A DNA stretch of 64,000 nt from assembly GCA_029204225.1 (NCBI GenBank), contig MU832003.1, forward strand, positions 28,248 through 92,247, given 5' to 3'. Positions 46,771 through 60,989 of the stretch are shown here, piece by piece. The notes beneath the pieces are model-generated. The model was given only the letters and a program-made list of their open reading frames with translations, was not told the DNA's origin and did not search any database. A program made the translations under genes and the position numbers. The stretch comes from Diphasiastrum complanatum. Its lineage: Eukaryota > Streptophyta > Lycopodiopsida > Lycopodiales > Lycopodiaceae. The stretch's first letter is position 1; every line of letters starts with the position of its first letter.

Positions 46771-47075
46771 AGACTTAACCAACTTGAAGTTCCGAAAACC
46801 AACTTTGAGATCCAACCTAGCGCCATGCCAGATCGGGGGTCCCGATGTGGGTGACTTCCCTCCAAGCAAGCCGCCCGACATACATCGAACTTAACCAACT
46901 CGAAGCTTCGTTACAAACGAGTAACATCCATTCCAAGCAAGCGGTCTAACTTACATCAGACTTAACCAACTGAAAGCTTCGTCACGAGCGCTGGAAGCCA
47001 ACCTGGCGCCATGCCAGACTGGACAACCATAAACAGGTAACTTCCACCCAAGCAAACCATCCAACTCAGCCGACA
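46771..47075. repeat. Degenerate tandem repeat, unit about 117 bp
   Basis: Units start at 46771, 46886 and 46958 with (A)GACTTAACCAACT(T/C)GAAG or close variants. The first and third also share CTAGCGCCATGCCAGA or CTGGCGCCATGCCAGA and CTTCC(C/A)(T/C)CCAAGCAA. The middle unit lacks about 45 bp. A diverged half-unit precedes the array. The surrounding 46670-47560 is GC-richer and may be part of an unidentified LTR. Confidence 0.7.
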
Positions 47076-47099
47076 GGTTAGAGCCCGTTCCCCAAGAGC

Positions 47100-49618
47100 T
47101 TAACCCATTCACGTTCATGCAAGGAACACTCAAAACCACAAGCCGCGACAGATATGGAGAAAACCAGTTCCTGGACCAAATGGTCCCGACAGCATACCGT
47201 TGGCGCCACGGACCGAATGGTCCCGACGACATACCGCTGGCGTCCCAGAATACGACCCTCAGCTATGTGCCAACTTAAAAATTTTGAAGCGGCCTTACAA
47301 CTGGCGCTTTTACTGAACACTGAAACCCAGAAGGTAATCAGAGTCAGTTTGAGGAAAATCCCACTTCTATTGATAAATCTGAGAAGGTTACATTTCAAGT
47401 GTGTGACCGACCCTAGTCTCTGGGGAGCTGGCATGCCAAGGCGAGTGCGAGGACAACATTCCAGCAAGGGAGGCTGAGACTTGGTTGGAGCTCGCCCTGA
47501 GTCGCAACCCGCACTCCCCTATAGTATTGGTGGGATTCAGCACCCCCCCCCATAGCAAGCACTCTACCCAGGCTGGTAAAGCATGTTTTTATCTCTCTAG
47601 AATTTTCTCTCTCTAGAAAGTCATTTTCTCTCTCTAGATTTTATTGATCCCCAGGCTTCCTATAATCATGCCTAGATCGTGTGAGGTGATTACACATCGA
47701 TCTGAGCTCTCTGGACTTCGCTAGAACCGTTCAAAGCTTTTTAGCCATAGGAACTTGGCGCCGGCTGGATTCTGGTCACAGTGGCGCTGGGAGCAGCAAG
47801 GGTGCTGCTGGTGCCGGGGACAATGCTGGCGCCAGAAGTAAAGCTTGTAAAGGTAGCTTTACAACAATCACACATTTTTGAAAACTTATTCTTTGGCTTC
47901 AAACTTGTTGAATGAGAAGACATTTTCAAGTTCTTAGTGATCATGGTATTCAGTTTTGTTGTCAATTGCCACATCATTGTCTTCATTAAAATCTACAAAG
48001 CAATTTCACCACAAGTAATTAAGATTAATTATCGCAATCCTTATTTTGAATAATCATGTTTTAGCATTCAGATTGGTATTTACAATAAATATTTCAACAA
48101 AATGCAATAAGTAATCACAAATAGTGTTTGTGATGACTATTTAGAATACTTATTTATCATTATTCAAAATATTTATAATTGGTAATCAAAGTATTTACAA
48201 TTTCGTTCAAGATAATTCATGCTCTCTGTATTGTTGTACTTTTAGTTTCTTTCTATGTTCTATTATAGTAGTCTCCCATCTAATAGAATTAGAATGATAC
48301 TAAAATGCGTTGTGTAGGGTGAGTACAGGTAAGATCCACTCTAGTCACAGTTCTATTGTTTATCTACTTGTCTTCTAAGGCAGTCTCCCTACTAGAAGAT
48401 GGTTCTAATTAGAAAGGAAATGATTAAATCTCACTATGGTTGCCCCCCATCTAGTTTTTTCTACAAAAAGCATAAACATACCTAGTTAACTCCACAAGGG
48501 TTGGAGAGTTAATATGAACGATTATCCCATAAGCAAATACAAAATAATCCAAAGGAGAAGGCCTAGTGGGGCTCGAGCACATACCACAAGGTATTCAATC
48601 ACCACATCCGCTCCTGGTGGTATGTCAGAGATTTTGGAAATAAAAGTGTGTCAGAGATGAGAGTAATCCTATGGAACAACATTGCTCTTGTAGGAACATC
48701 TAATTCTCCACATTCATTGACATTTTCCCTACTACTTTCCCATAAAAAAAAAAAGGGGAATAGGTCTAAGCAAAGAAAAAAATTGGAATTAATATAAGCT
48801 GAACCTAGTTATGAATGTCGAATCCCCTAGCTCGTTACTATCATATCGACCTATTACATGGTCAATATGCCTATTGAATTATTCACAAATGACAATTCTC
48901 ACCTAGTATACTAGAAAAATGTTTTTAAAAATGATTTTATGGCAATCCCATCATCCTTCATAACATACAATCCACCAATGTAGTTCTGATGCAAGATTGT
49001 TAGAAGTGGAGCATCCAAATGATTACCAGGCCTATGATCGGCGATGACTAAAAAGAAGCATAATCAACTTTCATATGTAGTGTTGAAAATTTTCAATCGT
49101 TGGACAAATCATGCTTAAATATTAGAGGATCTAGTCCTTGTCTTGAAGCTAAACTTCTCAACAGTTGTAAGAGCATCGGCTCAACAACTGCAATCTATTA
49201 CTCAACCATTGAATTGTCGACACATCGACAACACTCTTAGCGGGTCTACTACCTATGTAGCAATACTTGAATACTTAATCTACACTAAAATGCCTACTCT
49301 TCTTAAGTAGATCGAGGCTAACAAAACAAGCAATATCCGATCTATTAAGCTTTGAGAATTTTGAGCTAGAGATTGCGGGAGAAAAAAATCTACTTGAATG
49401 TTTGTTGCCCTCCAACTAGACCCTAATTATATGTCCACTCTATGTTGTGACATGTACTTTCAGTAAATCAGCACTCATAAATGCATTATAATATGTAGTA
49501 TAAGTTTTGTTAGGCCCAAAAATGGCTATTAGTCTTAAAAATAAGGCTTTTTCATCTTTAGGCCCTCCAAAGTATCTAAAGGATAAAAGGCCAACAAGAG
49601 CCCAAGTATACTCAATAC
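47100..49618. other. No gene seen
   Basis: GC-rich sequence to about 47560, then AT-rich. A TTGGCGCCGGCTGG at 47755 and a nearby GCCGGGGACAATGCTGGCGCC recall gypsy leader sequence, but no gag follows. I see no gene or RNA. Confidence 0.4.
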
Positions 49619-50270
49619 TGTGAAAAATTGCCAATGTTGTCAAATCTAGCCATGTAGAATATTGTAAATTATGTGCATAGTGGATCCTACACATGTGAGG
49701 CCAAGATGCAATGTGGGAAACCTATCCTAGTGTAGGTTAGATTGAGTCTAAAGAGTTGGTCATGTGAATTTGGTAGTGATTCCTACATTATAGGGGACCT
49801 ACACCTACTTGGCATGACTCTAGGAAAGAGTCTAGGGTTGCAAATTAGGGCAAGAAAGCCAAGTTAACTTCCTTATTACATGTTGGAAATTCACATAACT
49901 TTACAAACGAAGTGACTTTTACTATGTATTCCATCCTCCCATAATGAGGACTTAGATTGTTTTTTGGAGCTCATTGGCAATCTCAAGCTACTCCACATTT
50001 GTATTGAGGTTTTGTGATCTAAATGCAACCAAAGTGATTCAGGCTTCATTCTCTGTCTACAGGCCATACAACAGGCTGTGGTTCACATGTGTGAACTCGG
50101 ATTTCATCTATAATCAATGTTTGATGATTGTTTTTGCTTGTTGTTTGTCAAATTGCTAATCTGGATCAACTTTTTGTGTTTAGTTTTGATAAATTGTTAA
50201 GCAAGCATCCAATCACTCTTGTGGATCTTGTGTAGATCCATTTATGGTCCAAAAGTATAGTACTTTCACA
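49619..50270 (+). repeat. Copia 5' LTR (about 652 bp)
   Basis: It starts TGTGAAAAATTGCCAATG and ends TACTTTCACA, followed directly by the primer site TGGTATCAGAGCC at 50271. CACATGTG motifs occur in it at about 49690 and 50087, and one more lies in the leader near 50440. These look like C-to-T changed forms of the CACACGTGTG palindromes of the LTR at 18041. The leader from 50284 to 50890 holds nothing else recognisable. Confidence 0.7.
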
Positions 50271-50889
50271 TGGTATCAGAGCCAAGTACAAGAGCTTAAT
50301 GATTGATTAAAGGAAAATCCATTTTAAACAAATTTTGGTGCTAAAAATCTAGTAATGAGATGGCGAGTTTGAATATTAACTTTGGTGAGGGGATTTGATT
50401 CCAAACTTGGTAGGGATTCAAAATTCGTACTATCCACACATGTGGGCACATCTTAACCTACATTTAATGCACAATATTCATTAGATCCATATAAATGCAT
50501 TCTATGTATTCTTGATGAGATTTTTGGTGCTAATCCTAGGAAAAGCTACCAAGATTGAGTGCCATTGATTAGATTTGACTTAGTGTCATGAGATCTAATT
50601 AATCTAGGTTGAAAGCAAGTGCAATACACAAGAAAATAGAGAATCTGAATTAAGCAGTTGTGAATACAATGATCAGATCACAATCTTGTCCCCAAGAATA
50701 ATTCACAGTAATGGTGCACTATATGTGCAATGATCTTACTTAGCTAGCTACAGATTAAATAAATATCTATATTTCTTGAATGGCTTTCACTCTCTCTAAG
50801 ATCTCTGATCCTATGGAATCAGATAATTAAGACACAATGGAGTTTGCGCAGAAACTCTGATTCACTCTTTACCACTTGCATGTAGAAAG

Positions 50890-51760
50890 ATAGATGCAAG
50901 TTAAAATGCTTTTATTGTGGAGTTTGCTTCAAGAAGAAGAGAGATCAAGGTAGAATCAAACCAAGCTAACTCTTGATGAAAATGGTGTTGATGAAAAAAA
51001 TTCAAATGATGCTTTTGGTATGTCATCTTGTTTGTTAGCTAATCATGGAGATATTGATCCTAATTGGTGGATTGATAGTAGAGCTACATCACACATGATA
51101 TTTCATGAGGAGTATTATTCATCATTGATGGCATTTGAAAGTGACAAGAAGGTGATCCACACGGCCAATGTGTGCATTCAAAGGGATTACGCAATTCCTA
51201 TTTCTCTCTCTACTAATAGGAATATGAATTTGAAGGATGTTTTGTTCATTCCATCTATCACTAAGAATCTTCTTATGTGAGTCAAATGCTTTTGACAAGA
51301 GATTCAAAGTGGAGTTTGATGGTGATGCTTGTTTGATCAAGAAGGAGGATGAATTGATTGCAAAAGTAAAGAGGCAAGGTAAGTTGTTCAAACTTGATGC
51401 TTGTGTTGTTGCTAACCAAGTTGGATGTATGGCAAAGGAGCAATTTGTCAATGCAAGAGGATGGCACAAGAGACTGGGGCATCTCAACTACAAGTCATTG
51501 GAGGTGATGGCAAAGAGCGAAATTGTGTTTGGTCTTCCAAATTATTTAATATGCTTGAATCATGTTTGTAAGATCAAAGTCACACATGTTACCTTACAAG
51601 AGATCTACATCAAGGTCAAGTAAGCCTTCAAATATTCATGTTGTTACTACAATTTTTAGCAATGGAAGTGCTAAATATATGTGACTTTTATTGATGAGTT
51701 TAGTAGATTTTGTTGGGTCTATCTACTAAAAAACAAAGATGAGGTGTCATTAGGAAAAAT
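50890..51760 (+). pseudogene. Copia zinc knuckle-protease-integrase start, mutated
   Basis: A collapsed zinc knuckle (KLKCFYCGVCFKKK, about 50903-50942) lacks the central GHxA segment. Protease follows at 51060 with WWIDSRATSHM, where the active-site Gly is replaced by Arg. After a frameshift near 51280 the integrase N-terminus reads GWHKRLGHLNYKSLEVMAKS. Stops precede the remaining catalytic-core piece YVTFIDEFSRFCWVYLLKNK, which ends at about 51760, where foreign sequence begins. Confidence 0.8.
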
Positions 51761-51769
51761 ATAGACCCA

Positions 51770-53240
51770 AAATGGGCCCTTTAAGAAGTTTGACTTTAGA
51801 AAGAGGTTACATAGAGAGAGAATGAAAACTGGTACCGTTTGGTTGCCGGATTTCAAGTCTCCGATAATGGCCGCATTCTAATTACTGTGGTTAAAAGTAG
51901 CTCTAACTTCAAACATTAATTAGTTAATAACAACCATACATTTGTCATATAATCTGGGGCTGTAAACGTCCACCAATAATAATATTACAACATGGTACCT
52001 GCACCCAAAAGTAATGAATGGTCTATCATTAAAGCCTAATGGTTGCCGAATTTCATACCTAGAGATACAATATGTTGTGGAAACTCACGAGGGCAATCAT
52101 TTCCGAAGCTCCGCTCTACATAAGCACAAACATGACCATAAGAAAAAAATTTACGTTCAGGTTACGTTTGAATTTCACGGCCGGATATCGGTTCAACGCG
52201 TGCACAGATCATCCGGATATCCTTCAGCCATGGTGGGTCACGTGGCATGCCCCTTGGCCTAGGAGTTTGTGGTGGAGGATGAGGCGGTGGTGGATTTTCA
52301 TAACGGCCTCTTTGCATTGAGACACCTCCAAGATGAATCCGTGTTGTTTGCATCGTGCGGGCCATTCGCAGACCCAATATCGGCTCAACACCAAAATTTG
52401 TATATAAATGGAATGAAATTTGATTTATCGGGTCAGACTGATCAACCATGCGCTAATCGATATCAGGTTGACCGTTGACTAACCACTCAAAAATCTGACT
52501 GATAATATCTCTTCAACCGTAGCTTGGAACTGGATCATCTTGGATGTTGTTGAAAAGCTTTCGTCGAGGGCTTTCTAATGACACTATAATCGTCTCAATC
52601 CGAGTTGTCCTTCAAAAGTTATCATTTTTTTTTACAACATGCAATATCGATTTAGCGTGCCCGAACCAATTGTGATTTTTCCATTCCACAGTCCGACATG
52701 CCCATCCGTTATCGACTACTTTTCGACTTTTCTACCTGATATCGGTTCGACACGTCCGACCTACATTCTATAGCTGCTAACCTTTCTATGCGCACGTTGA
52801 TCCGATATTGTCTACGAATGGCTCGCATGATGCAAACAACACGGATTCAGAGGAAATATTCTAGATTCTCCCTTAGGCGTGGCGGCTACACCGCTTCTAA
52901 TCTACAAAGATTTCAAAGTGTGTGATCTTCCAAAAAACAAAGATCAACATGGGAAAAATATAAAGACTCATATTCGATCCAAAAACTTAACACGACGAAC
53001 AATGGCCTATACTCACCTGCGCGTTGATCCGCTATCAATTGCCGACTTTCATTCTCGGGTTATCGGTTCAGTGCGCGCCTCCTATACTGTCTCACTGCTG
53101 ATCTGTACACATGTGCGCTGATCCGATACTAGGACAGCTCATGGCCCACACCAAGCAAACTGTTCACCTTCATCCTGGCCCGCATCAGTGGTTCCTCTTG
53201 GTCTTCGATTATGTGTCACCATTAGTCCAAAATATCTCTA
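51770..53240. repeat. Unidentified insertion with inverted and repeated motifs
   Basis: This block separates the two halves of a copia element. Two arms of about 55 bp, 52334-52389 and 52795-52849, are inverted copies of each other: TGAATCCGTGTTGTTTGCAT versus its complement, continuing through CCATTCG and CAATATCGG. Motifs of the type GATATCGGTTCAACGCGTGC and GCGCGTTGATCCGATAT recur at about 52180, 52735, 53025, 53060 and 53110. I find no transposase or RT. It could be a fold-back or other non-autonomous DNA element. Confidence 0.45.
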
Positions 53241-53256
53241 TGGAAGTTGAGTACGA

Positions 53257-53578
53257 ATGAGAACAAAGAGAGTGAGAGGTATACCTAATTTTCTATGCAA
53301 TAGATGGCCGAGTGTGGTATTGGATGGAAAAATCCCTTTTGAGATGTTGTCTGGTAGAAGGCCGAGTGTCAAGTTTGGAAAACTTCAATCAATCATGAGG
53401 TGTAAAATTGCTGAAGAAATAGTGAAGCATCCAATGTGGACACTATTTTCTATATCAATTATGAAAGCTACTATAAAACCATAAAAAAGAGGTCTATATA
53501 TACTTAGGATAGAGATTATTCTTAAGATGGATCAAAGTAGTTTGGTTAAATCTATGCTAAAACTAGTTGAAGAGGGAG
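53257..53578 (+). pseudogene. Copia integrase C-terminus and RT start, deleted
   Basis: The sequence reads FLCNRWPSVVLDGKIPFEML and SGRRPSVKFGKL, the copia integrase C-terminal region. It then jumps to IVKHPMW, which normally begins the RT domain (EAVKHPxW), and decays. A purine tract GAAGAGGGAG precedes TGTGAAAAATTGTCAGC at 53579, taken as a 3' LTR start. It is plausibly the other half of the element starting at 49619, although the two LTRs match only in their first bases. Confidence 0.65.
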
Positions 53579-53990
53579 TGTGAAAAATTGTCAGCTAGTT
53601 TGTTGGTTTATTGGCATTTTTGGAGGCCAAAATAAAATCTCAACTTAGAGATAAGTTCATATTTGTCAATAAAGGCTTCTTACCATCAGGTAGCTCAACC
53701 AAATTTCAAGTCCTCTTTTTTGATATGAAATTATTTCATTATGATGAATGTAATTCAGCAAATAAAAAATAATTTCAATTGATGCAATCTACTATAATAA
53801 ACGACAATCTTTTGATAATTGTAGAAATTTAGAATGCAACATTTATTAGTTGAAGGTTTAGAAAGCATTATTTTTAAAAATCCATTGAAAGATGTAGGAT
53901 ATTAAAGGGAAATTGGAGGGAGGTTTTCCAAGGACTAGCTTAGCTCGTGTAATTTGGGCCAATTGCAATGTATAGGTGTCATCTCTCAAT
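53579..53990 (+). repeat. Copia 3' LTR, right edge unknown
   Basis: It begins after the purine tract with TGTGAAAAATTG, the same terminus as the LTR at 49619. I could not place its end. Host promoter sequence of the downstream gene must begin before about 54000. Confidence 0.5.
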
Positions 53991-54030
53991 ACGGTAATGA
54001 TAGCCTCAGCAGCCATGAAGTCACCATACA

Positions 54031-54060
54031 TTAGGGTTAGGTTTCGGAAATCCTTATAAA
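54031..54060 (+). promoter_or_regulatory. Telo-box and TATA-like element of the CWC24 gene
   Basis: TTAGGGTTAGG at 54031 and TTATAAATGG near 54054 lie about 190 bp upstream of the proposed start codon. An exact telo-box complement, TTAGGGTTT, follows at 54127-54135. Such boxes are common in promoters and leaders of plant genes for RNA processing and translation. Their role here is inferred. Confidence 0.5.
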
Positions 54061-54173
54061 TGGGTGAGCGGGCATGGGCGTCTTCTCAATCACAGAAAAC
54101 ATTTAGAGCAGCTTTTTGGCATTAAATTAGGGTTTGCGAAAAACTGCAGCAACAGCAAAGAAGAAGGACAGCT

Positions 54174-54236
54174 ATGGCGGACGCAACGCACCTTTCTCAG
54201 GAGAATCAGGCGTTTGCGAAGGAGGTGCAACTGTAG
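54174..54236 (+). other. Upstream ORF of 20 codons
   Basis: An ATG in context GCTATGGCGG opens a 20-codon frame ending TAG 10 bp before the proposed main start, in a different frame. Its beginning (CTATGGCGGACG) repeats the main start exactly, so the leader may have arisen by local duplication. If transcribed, it would be expected to reduce initiation at the main ATG. Confidence 0.45.
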
Positions 54237-54246
54237 GAGCGCAACT

Positions 54247-57200
54247 ATGGCGGACGAACAGGAAGCGCATGCGCTGAAAGAAGACAATCTTCCCAGTATG
54301 CAGTAGCTTTTTTTTGAGATAATCTCTTCTTTCAACCCTCCCAGTAATGTTTTAGCTTTCAGAATCTGCTAGTGCATATAGTTTTTTCTGAGATAATCTA
54401 TTCTTTCAATAATCCCTCCCTGTATGTTCTAATTTCCGATATCTACTGGCGCATTTAGTTTTTGTCTGAGATGATCTATCTGCGTGGATATAATTCAAAG
54501 CTTTTTATGAGAGAGCGAGAGATTATCAGACACAATATCAATTGACAATGAAGGATGACAATGTTCTGCTATGGTGAAAATTGAACTTTGTGATAAGCAT
54601 CTTCCTGTCTCTTTATGGAAGTTATAGGTTTCCAGGGTTTGATGCGTGTGGATAGTTTCTTTTTCAGAGAAGGATGATACAGTTTGCACATTCTTCAAAA
54701 AATCAACTAAAAACAAAAACATGAGGAAGCGGATGGCAAAAGAGGATGTAGATGAGGAAGCCCCTACACTTGTACATAGAAAGAGCATCAGAAGGAACGA
54801 AGGCGCTCTAGAATTTTCGACCGGCAGCTCTCAAAAGCAGCATGCGACTGACGAGAAGAGCTTGAATGAGGAAGCTAAAGCTGGCAATTTCTTCTATGAA
54901 TCATCTAGACAGCTTCAGACTGAAACTGACAGCAGGGCCACTGCGATTAACGAAACAGAGACCGAAATCGACCGGGATGCTCGGGCTATTAGGGAAAGGG
55001 TTCTTAAGCAGGCGGAGGAGAGTTTGAAAGGTGAAGGGGCTTCGGATAGTAAGGTTTACAAAGGGATACATGGCTACACAGATCACAAAGCTGGTTTCAG
55101 GAGGGAGCACACAATTGCAGGAGAGAAGGCTGGTGGAGCGCACGGACCGCTAAGGGCTTCTGCTCACATAAGGTGGTCTGTAAGATTCGATTATCAGCCT
55201 GATATCTGCAAAGATTACAAAGAGACAGGTTACTGTGGGTACGGAGATGCTTGTAAGTTTATGCATGATAGAGGAGACTATAAGTCAGGTTGGCAGATGG
55301 AAAGAGAGTGGGAAGAAGCTGAGAAGAAGAAGAAGGCAAGGCTCGCACAAGGAATTGAGGAGGGGACTGAAGGAGAAGAGAGTGAAGAGCGGGATGATGA
55401 TGATTTGCCTTTTGCTTGCTACAAATGCAGGCAGCCATTCACGAATCCAGTTGTTACAATCTGCAAGCATTATTTTTGTGAAAGTTGCGCTTTGAAGGTA
55501 CTCTTCAACATCTCTGTAGATAATTTGTTAACTACTTTTCTAGATGACCTTTTTTAATTGATAACTCTCTGAAGTTTCTTTTTCCCGTTTTGATTTTGCA
55601 TGTTACGTAACTATGTAGTTTCACGCTTGCAATTTGATATTTTTTAATGTCTTTCTGCTTTTAAGTGCATAATTGCAAACATAGTTACATTGAAATGCGT
55701 TCTGGATGGGACAATATTCCAGAACAACATCTTTCTATACTACTGAATGTAGCATGGATAAACAAACATTTTTCTATTTTTTAATCATAAATAGGTCCAA
55801 AGCCTGCATATTTCAGTGCTCATTTTTTTTTGGAGAAAAAGAGTGGGAGAATCTACATGAGTTTTGGCTGTAGAGAGTTGATTTAGCAAGTTGTGGAGGC
55901 TACAGGAAGCCAAAACCACTGAGGGAAGGCTTGTTTCAAAGCTAGAAGCAGCTGCAAGGTGTGTGTGTGCATCGTACATGTGTTGTGGTGGCCATAGAGA
56001 GAGATATAACAATTCCGATTTTTTTGGGCAGCTTGTAAAGGGTTTTATGTTTGCAAGCTGTGGAGGTTACAAGCATACATTGTCTTATGCTTTTATGCAG
56101 TCTTCAGGTGATAGAAGTGTTCTCATACAATCTAGTTTTTTATCCATGCTGATCAAAGGTAGGCAAGGCCTCGTCTCCTACTGGCATGGGGACAGCAGCT
56201 GGCCAATAATGCGGGCATACTTTAGAAATTGACACTTGTCTGTTCACCGGTTGAGCAGGTTCACAAATTTGTGGATTGCCATGTGGCAGAGTCAAAAGAT
56301 TGTGACATCTTAATAAATCTTGAATCAGTACTGTCACACTATATATCTCCAAATTGTCAAGAGCTTTCAGTTGCGTGTGCTTCTTGGGTGTCAGTCAGCG
56401 AGTCATCGCAGAGTCCAAATTTGCATGGGTAATCTTGGGTCAGGATTACACGGATTGATGCTCCCAGTGTAGGTACTAGGGTTAATGAGAGTGCATGCCA
56501 CAATGTGTACTGGTGAGAGAGGGGGCTTTGTGGTGCCAGAGCGAGGTATACGTGTAGAGGGGCAAATGCCCTCTGCACGTCGTATATCTAGAGTGATGCT
56601 TGATAACCTGCTCTACCTGACACACCTACATGGTTGGTTAGCCGGTTATTCTACTGTGGCAATCTCCCATTTGCATTGGCTAACTCTTATGTGCCAATCA
56701 TGATTTCATTGCATATAGAATTGCATTAAAATGAGAAAAAGTTCAAGAAATTTGAAAGGTGCTCATAATTTCAAGAAACATCATAAATAACTAAAAGTAG
56801 CATCAAATGAAGGCACGTGAACCAAGTATGACAACAACCCAAAGCATATCATGTCCTCGTGAGCATTGAGAAATATTTGTAATGAAGTTACATTGCAACA
56901 TGTCAAGGTGCATCCCGAATAGGCTGAGAATGAAGTAGTCCTTGTGATTTTATCATATTTTACCTTTTCACATATCAAGCAAGAGGAATCATAGTCTCAA
57001 ACATATTTTATGATTTGGAGCCAGCAGATTTTGTTTTCACGTGCAGCATAATAAACGTAAGTGGATGAAACTCCATGACGTCTTGAGAAAGGAGAATTAC
57101 GGGACTCTTTAAGTATCTTCTGTCTCACCTCTTGACAGCTTCAGAGCAGATATTAATACTTATATGAACATCCTTTTTATGATGTCAAATGCTGCAAAAA

Positions 57201-58486
57201 ATCACTACCTGCAATTTTCTATTAGCACCCCAATAGTAGCTAAACAATGAATAACTCTCAACATGGAACAAGAAACTGTTCCAAGAACTCAATATGTCTG
57301 CTCTAAATGTCAAATTGTAAAAAATAACATGAGAAAACATTGTACTAAAGAACCTTGAATAAATCTCAGAGATATGAGAGGGAGAAGAGCACACTAAAAA
57401 ATCCCCCAATAAGTGGCATGTTGGTGAAGAGCTCCTCAACACCCAACATTAAGAATTAGACTCCAATTAGTTCCATAATAGAAAGACAAAAGAAAAGATA
57501 GAATGTTCTTAAGCAATTTCAACCCCTCTAAAAAGTCCAACCTAGCTGAAACCATATCCTTATGGAAAACACATAAACCCTACACAAGTCGTGACCAAAG
57601 TCACACAAGAACACTGACACAACAAGGAAGAGATGTCACTGAGCTGATCAAAATTTAATAAGCTGACAGAAGATTAAGTACATTGCTGAATCAATGCCGA
57701 TACTCACCTAATCTCATCTATGTTGAGCTGTTACTGATATCAAGTGTATTGAATATATCCTACCCTACACTCTCAAAAAATCACTTGAGAAAGATGAGGC
57801 TGTGGATTCCTATTTCTACTATATTTGGTTACTACATGGTTTTTAGAAAGAGTACCAGCATTGATCTTCATTTCTCCTGCAGTAGGTTGGAAATTGACAA
57901 TGAAAAAGACTAAGAGAAAGTTTACCACTTGATGACGTGGGTGTCGTAACAATCTGAGAAAACATGGGTCCAAGGACCAAAAGGCCCCCAACCTAAAAAG
58001 ACCTAGGTCGGCGGGCCTTAGAGAGTCTAGATGCATGTTGAATGTCTTTCCTCAAAATGATCATTTTATATGTGTGCCATTTTTTTTTGTAATGAATTAA
58101 GGGAGTCAATTTTGAAAGGCATTTAAAACCTAGACTAGCCTAAGTGCTCAACTTTCTCACGTGGGCACCTCACATCCTATTTGTATGACCTTGTGCACTG
58201 TTCGTTTATACGTTACAGTCATTTATAAATATATTGAATAAATAACGATTGATGCTTTGACAATGATTGCTAATTGCTTATTTTTTTTGGGAAAGCATGT
58301 GAATTTCTGGAGATCAGGAATACTTATTGGTTTACATGTATTCTTGATTTGCAGCATCATACAAAGAATAAAAAATGTTATGTCTGCAACAAACCAACAA
58401 ATGGCGTTTTTAACACTGCTCATGAGATTCTGAAGAAGATGGAAGCTGCTAAAGCTTCAGGACGGGGTAAAGAAGCACTACATTGA
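54247..58486 (+). CDS. CWC24: CCCH and RING zinc-finger splicing factor, RNF113/CWC24 type, three exons
   Basis: Spliceosome-associated protein (yeast Cwc24, animal RNF113A, plant zinc finger CCCH protein 1) that acts at the first catalytic step of splicing; the RING can give ubiquitin-ligase activity. Exons are 54247-54295, 54668-55497 and 58355-58486, with GT..AG introns of 372 and 2,857 bp and consistent phases, giving 336 residues, close to the plant norm of about 340. Visible are the conserved [18 protein letters not shown] near the start (21-38) and a CCCH finger C-x8-C-x5-C-x3-H (197, 206, 212, 216). The C3HC4 RING has C267, C270, C282, H284, C287 and C290, then C301 and C304 from the last exon; it is split by intron 2. 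It ends [16 protein letters not shown] plus a short tail. The 49-nt first exon is the least certain part. An alternative start at 54646 would read through the acceptor. Confidence 0.88.
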
Positions 58487-60835
<2,349 letters not shown>

Positions 60836-60989
60836 GGATGCCCTAACGATGCCCTGTCTTGACATATAACTAATGTGAGAAACTCAAAATTGGCCCAATG
60901 TAAACCAAAGGTAATGTGAAATACCATTGTCCAAGTATTGAGGTAACATTGATACACCAATAGCATTCAACTCTAGGAAGCGGGAATGG

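Noticed and set aside
44320-47075. Direct repeats considered as a CRISPR array
   Set aside because: Units are 92-117 bp, directly adjacent and without spacers, in a plant genome.
54646-54667. ATG at 54646 as the CWC24 start
   Set aside because: Its first residues do not fit the family, and a strong acceptor (TTTTTCAG) ends at 54667. The 49-nt exon at 54247 joins in phase and gives a more typical acidic N-terminus, though this is not proven.
55498-55557. Read-through of CWC24 exon 2 to a stop at 55557
   Set aside because: The RING would lack its last two cysteines. A GT donor at 55498 joins in phase to the expected sequence at 58355.
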